From Candidatus Woesearchaeota archaeon (GTDB taxonomy: Archaea > Nanobdellota > Nanobdellia > Woesearchaeales > JAGVYJ01): 5,055 nucleotides of DNA. Below are positions 1 to 4,488 of the stretch, in pieces (within the stretch, counting starts at the first letter, position 1; the number at the start of each line of letters is the position of its first letter). Both the position numbers and the translations under genes were made by a program. Where the stretch lies: the NCBI GenBank assembly GCA_018303315.1, contig JAGVYJ010000054.1, positions 1,402 to 6,456 on the forward strand, in the 5' to 3' direction. The notes beneath the pieces were generated by a model. The model was given only the letters and a program-made list of their open reading frames with translations. It did not search any database and was not told the origin of the DNA.

Positions 1-438
1 GGTCTCCTGCTTGAGAATCCTTGTCCGGAAATATTTTTCAAAGAACTTGAGCACAGGATGCCTTTCCCATTGGCTATGGTAGTCAAAATCAACAAAGCCG
101 CTGAGGTACACGAAGGTCTCTGAGTGCTGGTAGTTCATCTTCCTTCCCTCCTGTACAAGCTCCACATCCTTGGCCTTGATTATCCTGGTATCAACATCCA
201 GGCGCCAGCGTATGTAACTGTTGAGCTTCTTCTCAGTGCGCCACCACCACCTGAATTCCTTTTCACCTGCATAGCGGTTCTCAAGGTACAGCTTCTCCAT
301 GGTCTCATGGGTTTCCTCGCCACGGTCATCCATATATCCATTTTCGAGAAGCCAGTGGTGCATAACCTTGTAAAGAAACTGGATGTTAAACACATCCCTG
401 TTGGTAATTGTAATGCGGGGGAAAGTAATGGTGTGCAT
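1..438 (-). CDS. Hypothetical protein, N-terminal part (3' end outside window)
   Basis: An open frame of 146 codons starts with ATG at 438-436 and runs to the window edge with no stop, so the C-terminus is missing. I do not recognise the family. The visible part looks like a soluble globular protein: no signal peptide or membrane segment, many aromatic and charged residues (a WWWR run near residue 64, HHW near 27-29), and a mix suggesting alternating helices and strands. The frame stays open upstream of the ATG into the end of the PHP gene, but no better start is seen there. It follows the PHP gene by 28 bp on the same strand. A TATA-like box lies in the last codons of the PHP gene, so it may have its own promoter as well as read-through. 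No Shine-Dalgarno site precedes the ATG. That the gene is real rests on uninterrupted frame, protein-like composition and tight packing; the function is unknown. Confidence 0.75.
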   Translation of the reverse strand, partial: MHTITFPRITITNRDVFNIQFLYKVMHHWLLENGYMDDRGEETHETMEKLYLENRYAGEKEFRWWWRTEKKLNSYIRWRLDVDTRIIKAKDVELVQEGRKMNYQHSETFVYLSGFVDFDYHSQWERHPVLKFFEKYFRTRILKQET

Positions 439-465
439 GGCCAGGTAATTAAACAGGAAAACAAC

Positions 466-480
466 CTTATAAAGATTTCG
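466..480 (-). promoter_or_regulatory. Putative BRE/TATA promoter for the left-edge gene
   Basis: On the minus strand the end of the PHP gene reads CGAAAT, one base, then TTTATAAG. This matches the CGAAAT-N-TTTATA arrangement at 4003-4015 in front of the RHH operon. The TATA centre (about 470) is 32 bp before the ATG at 438, predicting a leader of only a few bases and fitting the absence of a Shine-Dalgarno site. It overlaps coding sequence, so chance remains possible. Confidence 0.4.
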
Positions 481-1153
481 GAATATCAAAGCCGAGGCGT
501 ATCCTGGTGAACAGGAACAGGGCCTTTCTGAGGAAATAGGACAGGGACAGGGGCCGTGTCACAATCCTGATATTGCCCTTTTTAATTGCCAATATTATGT
601 CCCTGGGATCTTTCCGGGCATCAATGTAAGTATACGTGGTTCCCATGTCCACGAGCAGGTGCGAGTCTGAAGAGCCAAGCATCGGCTTCCTGTACCTCCT
701 GCTTACCTTCACCGCCATTTTGTTGGGGTTTATGAATCGGGTGTAAAAGTGTGAATACTCGATGGCATCAAAGCTGGATATGTTGGACAGGAGCTTTTTG
801 CCAAGGCAGCTCCCCATCCTGAAAAATGGGTGCGGGGCAACTACAAGGGTTTCCTCCCTGCGCAATTTGGGCAAATCGGCAAGAGTTTTTACATTGGCAA
901 TATCTTCCTCTGTAATGTTCAGGACAAGTACGTGCTTGCCGTCCAGGGTAAGCTCGGCGCCAGGTATAAGCAATATGCCTTTTTTCTCAGCATAGGCAAC
1001 CATCTTCTTATCCCACCAAAGCTCATCGTGGTGCGTTATCGAGATGACGTCGAGCTTCAGAGAGGCAGCATGGTCTATTAGCTGCCTGGCTGAATAATGA
1101 AGCTTGTCCGTCTTGTCGGTGTCTGTGTGCATGTGGAGGTCAGCTTTTAGCAT
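467..1153 (-). CDS. PHP-domain metal-dependent phosphoesterase
   Basis: A complete 228-residue protein of the PHP (polymerase and histidinol phosphatase) superfamily, whose members hydrolyse phosphoesters with a cluster of two or three metal ions. The metal ligands appear in family order: D5-L-H7-M-H9 at the N-terminus, THHD at 40-43, PGAE at 64-67, APHPF at 106-110, E132 in an IEYSH segment and SSDSH at 161-165. Length and layout resemble the stand-alone TrpH/YciV-like group rather than the PHP domain of a DNA polymerase. The physiological substrate cannot be read from sequence; nucleotide or phosphosugar esters are known for relatives. The last 35 residues or so are basic and hydrophobic (LRKALFLFTRIRLGF) and might form an amphipathic helix. 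It is transcribed divergently from the YchF gene and followed closely by the left-edge gene. The start at 1153 puts DLHMHT at the very N-terminus as usual, and a TATA box sits about 25 bp upstream, implying a leaderless mRNA. Confidence 0.9.
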   Translation of the reverse strand: MLKADLHMHTDTDKTDKLHYSARQLIDHAASLKLDVISITHHDELWWDKKMVAYAEKKGILLIPGAELTLDGKHVLVLNITEEDIANVKTLADLPKLRREETLVVAPHPFFRMGSCLGKKLLSNISSFDAIEYSHFYTRFINPNKMAVKVSRRYRKPMLGSSDSHLLVDMGTTYTYIDARKDPRDIILAIKKGNIRIVTRPLSLSYFLRKALFLFTRIRLGFDIPKSL

Positions 1154-1174
1154 TACTGGGCTGAAACATGGCTG

Positions 1175-1190
1175 ATATTTTAGGCTTTTG
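1175..1190 (-). promoter_or_regulatory. Putative leaderless promoter of the PHP gene
   Basis: Minus-strand sequence reads CAAAAGCC followed by TAAAATAT (1182-1175). The TATA-like centre is about 25 bp from the A of the start codon at 1153, the spacing at which archaeal transcription starts on the first base of the gene. There is no Shine-Dalgarno sequence between box and ATG, which agrees. Confidence 0.5.
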
Positions 1191-1200
1191 GTTGCAACAA

Positions 1201-1210
1201 TTATTTAAAC
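1201..1210 (+). promoter_or_regulatory. Putative leaderless promoter of the YchF-type GTPase gene
   Basis: The segment TTATTTAAAC is a TATA-like box centred near 1205, 26-27 bp before the ATG at 1232. This spacing places transcription initiation at or next to the start codon. It lies back-to-back with the divergent PHP promoter within a 78-bp intergenic region. Confidence 0.5.
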
Positions 1211-1213
1211 AGG

Positions 1214-1227
1214 GCAGGGAAACCTGC
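1214..1227. repeat. Perfect inverted repeat GCAGG-GAAA-CCTGC next to the YchF start
   Basis: Five-base arms GCAGG (1214-1218) and CCTGC (1223-1227) flank GAAA. It ends four bases before the ATG. If transcription starts at the ATG, as the TATA spacing suggests, it is not in the mRNA and would act as DNA, for example as an operator between TATA box and start site. If transcription starts upstream, the RNA would form a GNRA-capped hairpin over the start. Either role is inference. Confidence 0.4.
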
Positions 1228-1231
1228 TGAT

Positions 1232-2431
1232 ATGCTTATAGGCATTGTGGGCAAGGCAAATGTCGGGAAAAGCACCTTCTTTAAGGCAGCCACGCTTGCA
1301 GAGGCTGAGATAGCCAATTATCCCTTTGCCACGATAAAGCCCAACAGCGCTGTTGGCTTTGTCAGGATTAAGTGCGTGGAGGAGGAATTCAAGGTCAAAT
1401 GCAACCCCAGGGAAGGCTATTGCCTCGGGCATGAAAGGTTCGTGCCTGTAATGCTTCTTGACGTTGCCGGGCTGGTGCCGGATGCCCACAAGGGGAAAGG
1501 CATGGGTAACCAGTTCCTCAACGACCTTAACCAAGCAGATGCCCTCATCCATGTGATTGATGCCTCCGGCGGCACAAATGAGAAAGGGGAACCGGTACAG
1601 GCAGGCAGCTATGATCCTGCCAATGATGTCAGGTTTCTGGAAGTGGAGCTTGACATGTGGTATCTTGGCATACTGAAGAAAGGATGGGAAAAGTTCACAA
1701 AGCAGGCAGTGCTTGAGAAGAAGGAAGCGCACAAGGCAATAGCAAAGCAGCTGTCGGGGCTGGGAGCAACTGAATCAATGGTTGACATGCTGATAAAGAA
1801 GCTCGGGCTTGACGCATCCGATGCCTCCAAATGGAGCGAGCAGCAGCTTATGCAGTTTGCAGGTGAGCTCCGCAAAAAAACAAAGCCTATGCTGATAGCC
1901 GCAAACAAGGCTGACACCCGGCAGGGCGGGGAGAACATACAGCGGCTGAAGGAAATTTTTTATGAGTATACCATTATTCCATGCTCGGCAGAGTCTGAAC
2001 TTGCACTGAAGGAGGCCGCAAAAAAGGGATTGATAAGATACATTCCCGGTGACAGTTCTTTTGAAATCATGGAAGAGGGGAAGATGAACGATGGGCAGCT
2101 GAGGGCTCTTTCATTCATCAGAGAAAATGTCCTGGGTAAGTTTGGAAATACAGGGGTTCAAAGCTGCATAAACAGGGCTGTTCTTGAAATCCTCGGACGT
2201 ATAGCGGTATTTCCGGGAGGGGTCAGCAAGCTGGCAGACCAGTATGGCAATATCCTGCCTGACTGCTTCCTGCTGCCGCCTGGCAGCACTGCCCTTGACT
2301 TCGCTTACGCCGTGCATACTGACCTGGGCAAAAAGTTCATCCGCGCGATTAATGTAAGGACGAAAATGCCTGTGGGCAAGGAGCACAGGCTGGAGCACAG
2401 GGACATCATAGAGATAGTTGCGGACCGCTAG
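1232..2431 (+). CDS. ychF: YchF/OLA1-like OBG-family GTPase with C-terminal TGS domain (archaeal type)
   Basis: A full-length 399-residue P-loop GTPase of the OBG/YchF group, whose members bind ribosomes and act in translation or stress responses. Visible motifs: G1 GKANVGKST at 7-15, switch I NYPFATIKPN with T34, G3 DVAG at 77-80, and G4 NKAD at 225-228. A helical insertion around 140-215 is rich in Lys and Glu and fits the coiled-coil arm of the family. The last 75 residues (from FPGGVSKL near 328) form a TGS domain with the characteristic PPGSTALDFAYAVHTDLG stretch near 348-365. Bacterial and eukaryotic YchF/OLA1 carry a changed G4 (NxxE) and prefer ATP. Here G4 is canonical NKxD, so GTP is the expected ligand despite common 'ATPase YchF' labels. 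The start is fixed by the P-loop being at residue 7 and by the TATA box 26-27 bp upstream. The gene ends in a stop codon shared with the convergent oapC gene. Confidence 0.93.
   Translation: MLIGIVGKANVGKSTFFKAATLAEAEIANYPFATIKPNSAVGFVRIKCVEEEFKVKCNPREGYCLGHERFVPVMLLDVAGLVPDAHKGKGMGNQFLNDLNQADALIHVIDASGGTNEKGEPVQAGSYDPANDVRFLEVELDMWYLGILKKGWEKFTKQAVLEKKEAHKAIAKQLSGLGATESMVDMLIKKLGLDASDASKWSEQQLMQFAGELRKKTKPMLIAANKADTRQGGENIQRLKEIFYEYTIIPCSAESELALKEAAKKGLIRYIPGDSSFEIMEEGKMNDGQLRALSFIRENVLGKFGNTGVQSCINRAVLEILGRIAVFPGGVSKLADQYGNILPDCFLLPPGSTALDFAYAVHTDLGKKFIRAINVRTKMPVGKEHRLEHRDIIEIVADR
2428..2431. other. CTAG shared by two convergent stop codons
   Basis: The plus-strand GTPase gene ends in TAG at 2429-2431 and the minus-strand zinc-ribbon gene ends in TAG at 2430-2428, so the palindrome CTAG supplies both stops. 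There is no intergenic space for a terminator; each transcript must end inside the other gene. No obvious long T-run is visible directly past either stop. Confidence 0.9.
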
Positions 2432-2817
2432 GCCTTCTTCTCAGGCTTGATTGACTTGAATGTCTGTACCAGGTCAATGAAGTACTTGCCTTCTTCCAGC
2501 TTGTAAATCAATGGCTCCTTCTTGAAAAGATGAACAACGTCTATTTCATATGTGCCTGGGCTCCTCACCCTTACAGACTCTATATCCAGCACAACAGGCT
2601 CCTCTGAATCTATATCCTGCCCTATTATGTCCTGGACATCCTTCTCAATCTGGCGCTTTTCGTCATCCGACAGGCTCTGGGTCAGCTTCTTTGCCTCTTT
2701 AAGCTTGTTCTCCCTGATAAAGAAGAAAAGCTTGCCGCTGCATTTTGTGCAGCCCTGCAGGATTACGTCAGAACCGTCAGGGTAGAAGGTGTTACAGTGC
2801 ACGCATTGGTGGGGCAT
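2428..2817 (-). CDS. oapC: OapC-like zinc-ribbon protein (DUF2072 type)
   Basis: A 129-residue protein with an N-terminal zinc ribbon: C5-x2-C8 and C23-x2-C26, each pair on a knuckle, followed by a Lys/Glu-rich helical linker (about 35-65). A conserved-looking C-terminal domain begins near residue 75 and contains GTYEIDV and LEEGKYFIDL. The arrangement matches the archaeal zinc-ribbon family found with an Era-like GTPase and a DUF2073 protein, named OapC (origin-associated protein C) in haloarchaea because the trio sits beside a replication origin there. The biochemical role is not established as far as I know; the ribbon suggests nucleic-acid or protein binding. The ATG overlaps the last base of the oapB stop (TAATG), and a G-rich Shine-Dalgarno-like run AAGGGGGGAAG precedes it, so translation is likely coupled. 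The gene is last in the operon and its stop is shared with the YchF gene. Assignment comes from the Cys pattern plus gene context. Confidence 0.85.
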   Translation of the reverse strand: MPHQCVHCNTFYPDGSDVILQGCTKCSGKLFFFIRENKLKEAKKLTQSLSDDEKRQIEKDVQDIIGQDIDSEEPVVLDIESVRVRSPGTYEIDVVHLFKKEPLIYKLEEGKYFIDLVQTFKSIKPEKKA

Positions 2818-3209
2818 TATCTCTTCCCCCCTTTGCGGGAAGCATCTTTTGTGAAGAGCTGTATCTTGTTTGGGTTCTTTTTGATTTCCTTGACCACAGC
2901 AGCCGGCCCGATTATCGTGAGGCCCTGGCGGTTGCCTCCCAGAAGCATATTGGCCAGGTTAACCTTCAGGCGGCGCAGCATATCAAGTTCCTGGGCGTCC
3001 GGGTACAGAACTGCAAGTTCAACTCCCTTGAATCTCTCATTTATCTCAGTCATTGTTGCTTTTATCAGCTCTGTCTCCTCGTCCTTCCCGAGCTGGCCCT
3101 CAAGCAGCACTATCTTGTTTTCCTTTGCAATGTCCAGCAGTTTCTTAATGCGCTTCCCTGTCGGCAAACCTTCAATTTCCGAGTGAGGGATAAATTCAAG
3201 TGTTATCAT
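2817..3209 (-). CDS. oapB: OapB-like DUF2073 protein
   Basis: A complete 130-residue protein of the DUF2073 type, the middle member of the archaeal OapA-OapB-OapC trio. Visible features: an N-terminal segment ITLEFIPHSEIEGL, a helix KRIKKLLDIAKENKIVLLEG, an acidic stretch GKDEETELIKATM, and the glycine-containing C-terminal part MLLGGNRQGLTIIGPAAVVKEIK (about 88-110). It ends in a basic tail. There is no signal peptide or membrane segment, so it is cytosolic. Its reaction is unknown; the constant pairing with the GTPase suggests it is a partner or effector of that switch, which is inference. The start lies 3 bp past the oapA stop and is preceded by GGGGTAAT, close to the archaeal Shine-Dalgarno consensus, so translation depends on ribosomes re-initiating in the operon. 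The stop overlaps the oapC start by one base. Confidence 0.85.
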   Translation of the reverse strand: MITLEFIPHSEIEGLPTGKRIKKLLDIAKENKIVLLEGQLGKDEETELIKATMTEINERFKGVELAVLYPDAQELDMLRRLKVNLANMLLGGNRQGLTIIGPAAVVKEIKKNPNKIQLFTKDASRKGGKR

Positions 3210-3212
3210 CTA

Positions 3213-3848
3213 TTACCCCGCATACTTGAGGAGTGACTTATAAAATTCGTCCATGTTCTTTCCGTACTTTGCCGAGATGCCTATCACCTCATACTGCGGG
3301 AACGCATCCTGAATGGATTTGAGCTTGGCTTTGCTGAGGTCGGTCTTGTTTGCTGTGATAAAGACAGGTATTTTGCGTGCCTGCAGATTGCCTACGATTG
3401 TGATGTTCACCTGGGAATATGGGTCCTTTGTGGCATCCAGCACAACTATGACAACATCCATATCGTCAAGCCATTGTATGGCCTCAATCACCCCTCTGGT
3501 TGCCTCCTTAGCGCGCTTCTTTGCCAGTTTTGCTGGCATGCCGCGCTTGACAAAATCCTCGTAATCAATCTTGGTTGCGATGCCGGGGGTGTCCACCAGG
3601 TTGAAGGTCACTGTCTTGCCCTCTGATTTTATCTCAATCTGTTCCTTGACCTGGACTTCCCTTGTCTCATGGGGCATTGCCGAAACCTTGCCGACATCCT
3701 CTCCTATCCAGTCCTGGGCAATACGGTTTGCAAGGGTGGTTTTGCCTCCGTTAGGAGGCCCGTAAAGGCCAAGCTTGATGTTCTTTTTGGAGCGGAACAG
3801 CCCCCTGAAGACCCTGTCCAAGAGCTCGGTAATCCGTTTTATCATCAT
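3213..3848 (-). CDS. oapA: Era-like GTP-binding protein, OapA type
   Basis: A complete 211-residue small GTPase. Motifs in order: G1 GPPNGGKT at 30-37, G2 threonine T62 in PHETREVQ, G3 DTPG at 86-89, G4 NKTD at 167-170, and G5 SAK at 192-194. This is a full set, so GTP binding and hydrolysis are expected. No KH domain follows, unlike bacterial Era, and the protein ends after the G domain. Residues 3-22 (IKRITELLDRVFRGLFRSKK) look like a basic amphipathic helix that might contact membrane or a partner. In haloarchaea the same gene order beside the origin gave the name OapA. It leads the oapA-oapB-oapC operon, diverging from the RHH operon. Two ATGs stand in tandem at 3848 and 3845. A TATA box 26 bp upstream and no Shine-Dalgarno site indicate a leaderless message starting at one of them. 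Confidence 0.9.
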   Translation of the reverse strand: MMIKRITELLDRVFRGLFRSKKNIKLGLYGPPNGGKTTLANRIAQDWIGEDVGKVSAMPHETREVQVKEQIEIKSEGKTVTFNLVDTPGIATKIDYEDFVKRGMPAKLAKKRAKEATRGVIEAIQWLDDMDVVIVVLDATKDPYSQVNITIVGNLQARKIPVFITANKTDLSKAKLKSIQDAFPQYEVIGISAKYGKNMDEFYKSLLKYAG

Positions 3849-3869
3849 TTGAAATTAATAACACATCCA

Positions 3870-3885
3870 CTTATAAACTTTTTGG
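3870..3885 (-). promoter_or_regulatory. Putative leaderless promoter of the oapABC operon
   Basis: The minus strand reads CAAAAAGTTTATAAG: an A-rich BRE-like element and a strong TATA box (3878-3870). Its centre near 3874 is 26 bp from the ATG at 3848, so transcription should begin at the start codon. The region between holds no Shine-Dalgarno sequence. Confidence 0.6.
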
Positions 3886-3902
3886 TATATGTTTTTGTAT
3901 AC
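3885..3902. repeat. GTATA...GTATAC inverted element upstream of the oapA TATA box
   Basis: GTATA at 3885-3889 and TATAC at 3898-3902 form inverted arms around an eight-base T-rich centre, and 3897-3902 is itself the palindrome GTATAC. It lies just upstream of the oapA TATA/BRE. Arms resemble those of the two palindromes at the RHH promoter, so it may bind the same protein. The AT-rich background makes chance matches easy. Confidence 0.3.
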
Positions 3903-3942
3903 TGATTCTGGAATCTGTTTGATTTCAGGAGGCTGTCATTGT

Positions 3943-3975
3943 CATATATTTAGCATATATTTAGCATATAAATAC
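3943..3975. repeat. 11-bp tandem repeat, CATATATTTAG x2 plus a degenerate third copy
   Basis: CATATATTTAG occurs at 3943-3953 and again, identically, at 3954-3964. A diverged third unit, CATATAAATAC, fills 3965-3975. The unit is about one helical turn, so three copies present the same face of DNA. It could be a phased protein-binding site, an intrinsically bent or easily melted element, or a simple replication-slippage product. Confidence 0.65.
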
Positions 3976-4002
3976 CTTCAAATACAATATAAATTGATAA
4001 TA

Positions 4003-4018
4003 CGAAATATTTATATAG
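4003..4018 (+). promoter_or_regulatory. Promoter of the RHH-glycoprotein operon
   Basis: CGAAAT (4003-4008, BRE-like) and TTTATATAG (4010-4018, TATA box) form a strong archaeal core promoter. Start of transcription is expected near 4037-4041, giving a leader of about 27-31 bases before the ATG at 4068. This unit is therefore not leaderless, unlike its neighbours. Confidence 0.6.
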
Positions 4019-4051
4019 TATATCTATACCAGTAGTGTCATACATTTGTAT
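4018..4051. promoter_or_regulatory. Candidate operator pair, GTAT-N4-ATAC and ATAC-N4-GTAT
   Basis: GTAT-ATCT-ATAC occupies 4018-4029 and ATAC-ATTT-GTAT occupies 4040-4051. Their centres are 22 bp apart, two helical turns, one directly behind the TATA box and the other over the predicted start site. Ribbon-helix-helix repressors typically bind short inverted or direct half-sites in this kind of position, so autoregulation by the two downstream RHH proteins is an obvious hypothesis. The arms are only 4 bp in AT-rich DNA. Confidence 0.35.
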
Positions 4052-4067
4052 ATTGCTTGGTAATTTG

Positions 4068-4226
4068 ATGGCGATGCGACAAAAGAGCAACGTAGTGAAT
4101 GTCCGCCTCCCGGAACAGCTTGTGAAGTGGCTGGATAGCCTGGTGGAGCAGGGCATCTATGCTTCCAGGTCAGAGGCTGTGAGGGATTTCTGCAGGAAAT
4201 ACGTCGAAAGGTGGCGAAATGAATGA
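4068..4226 (+). CDS. Ribbon-helix-helix DNA-binding protein (CopG/Arc-like), first of pair
   Basis: A 52-residue protein that is almost exactly one RHH domain. The strand VVNVRLP (9-15) supplies the residues that would enter the DNA major groove. Helix 1 is EQLVKWLDSLVEQG (16-29) and helix 2 is SRSEAVRDFCRKYVERW (33-49), with the usual SRSEAVR turn. RHH proteins act as dimers, commonly repressing their own operon. I choose ATG 4068, with GGTAAT just upstream as a weak Shine-Dalgarno site; ATG 4074 is nearly as good. The frame extends to a GTG at 4035, but that lies upstream of the predicted transcription start and would add an unrelated hydrophobic leader. The last eight bases overlap the next gene, so the two are coupled. 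No toxin gene follows; the partner downstream is another RHH-like protein. Confidence 0.85.
   Translation: MAMRQKSNVVNVRLPEQLVKWLDSLVEQGIYASRSEAVRDFCRKYVERWRNE
4209..4214 (+). promoter_or_regulatory. Ribosome binding site AGGTGG for the second RHH gene
   Basis: AGGTGG ends four bases before the ATG at 4219, inside the last codons of the first RHH gene. It matches the archaeal consensus around GGTGA and supports this start and translational coupling across the 8-bp overlap. Confidence 0.65.
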
Positions 4227-4488
4227 AGTGCTGCTCTCCCTGAGAATTCCGGAATCCCTGGCCAGAGAGCTTGCTGCCTTGATTAAGCAGAAGCACTTCA
4301 TGGATCTCAGCGATGAGGTAAGGAGCATCATCCGCGACCAGTGGATTATTTCTCAGGATCCGTTACGGGGGGAAATTCAGGAGCTGAAAAGAACGCTCAC
4401 AACCAGGCTCGGCGAGAAAAAACAGCAGGAGCTCATGGCCGATGTTAACCGACTAAGGGAAGAGCTCAGGGAGTATTTCAATGACTAG
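4219..4488 (+). CDS. RHH-like protein with C-terminal coiled coil, second of pair
   Basis: An 89-residue protein. Residues 4-42 repeat the RHH layout of its neighbour: a strand VLLSLRIP (4-11), a helix ESLARELAALIKQ (12-24), a short turn, then LSDEVRSIIRDQW (30-42), where LSDEVR replaces the usual SRSEAVR. After a short linker, residues about 49-87 are rich in Glu, Lys, Arg and Leu with heptad-like spacing (LKRTLTTRL, VNRLREELREYF), predicting a coiled coil for oligomerisation or partner binding. The strand has a less polar face than in the first protein, so it may heterodimerise with it or bind another site. The gene overlaps the RHH gene before it and the glycoprotein gene after it by eight bases each, so all three are probably made together. 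The RHH assignment here is from pattern, not from an unmistakable match. Confidence 0.75.
   Translation: MNEVLLSLRIPESLARELAALIKQKHFMDLSDEVRSIIRDQWIISQDPLRGEIQELKRTLTTRLGEKKQQELMADVNRLREELREYFND
4467..4473 (+). promoter_or_regulatory. Ribosome binding site CAGGGAG for the surface glycoprotein gene
   Basis: AGGGAG within this stretch resembles the AGGAGG core and lies seven to eight bases before the ATG at 4481, inside the end of the second RHH gene. It supports the start used here and coupled translation. Confidence 0.55.

Larger units (their letters stand above)
3849..4067. promoter_or_regulatory. AT-rich divergent control region between oapA and the RHH operon
   Basis: This 219-bp gap is the only sizeable non-coding stretch. 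It holds the oapA promoter on the left, the RHH promoter on the right, an 11-bp tandem repeat in the middle and several GTAT/ATAC palindromes. Bases 3941-4020 contain only 14 G or C in 80, far below the flanking genes. GATTC-TG-GAATC at 3904-3915 is a further short inverted repeat. No RNA gene and no Orc1/Cdc6 origin box is evident. Confidence 0.8.

Noticed and set aside
180..464. 94-codon minus-strand frame at the left end
   Set aside because: A shifted frame of the better 146-codon gene at 1-438; its product is low-complexity in places and begins in the spacer.
1205..1732. 175-codon open frame on the minus strand
   Set aside because: It lies antisense inside the YchF-type GTPase gene, whose motifs and TGS domain are unmistakable, and its own product shows no recognisable motif.
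2745..3236. 163-codon plus-strand open frame
   Set aside because: Antisense to the oapB and oapC genes, which have family motifs and coupled starts.
3943..3975. CRISPR array
   Set aside because: The 11-bp units are head-to-tail without spacers and there are no cas genes.
4035..4067. GTG start extending the first RHH protein by 11 residues
   Set aside because: The GTG lies at or before the transcription start predicted from the TATA box, has no ribosome binding site, and adds a hydrophobic stretch foreign to RHH proteins.
3849..4067. Confirmed replication origin
   Set aside because: AT-richness and repeats are suggestive, but there is no origin recognition box and no orc1/cdc6 gene in view, so it is kept only as a hypothesis.
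4035..4488. Type II toxin-antitoxin pair
   Set aside because: The first gene could be an RHH antitoxin, but the second product looks like another RHH domain with a coiled coil and has no RelE, PIN, MazF or similar toxin motif.
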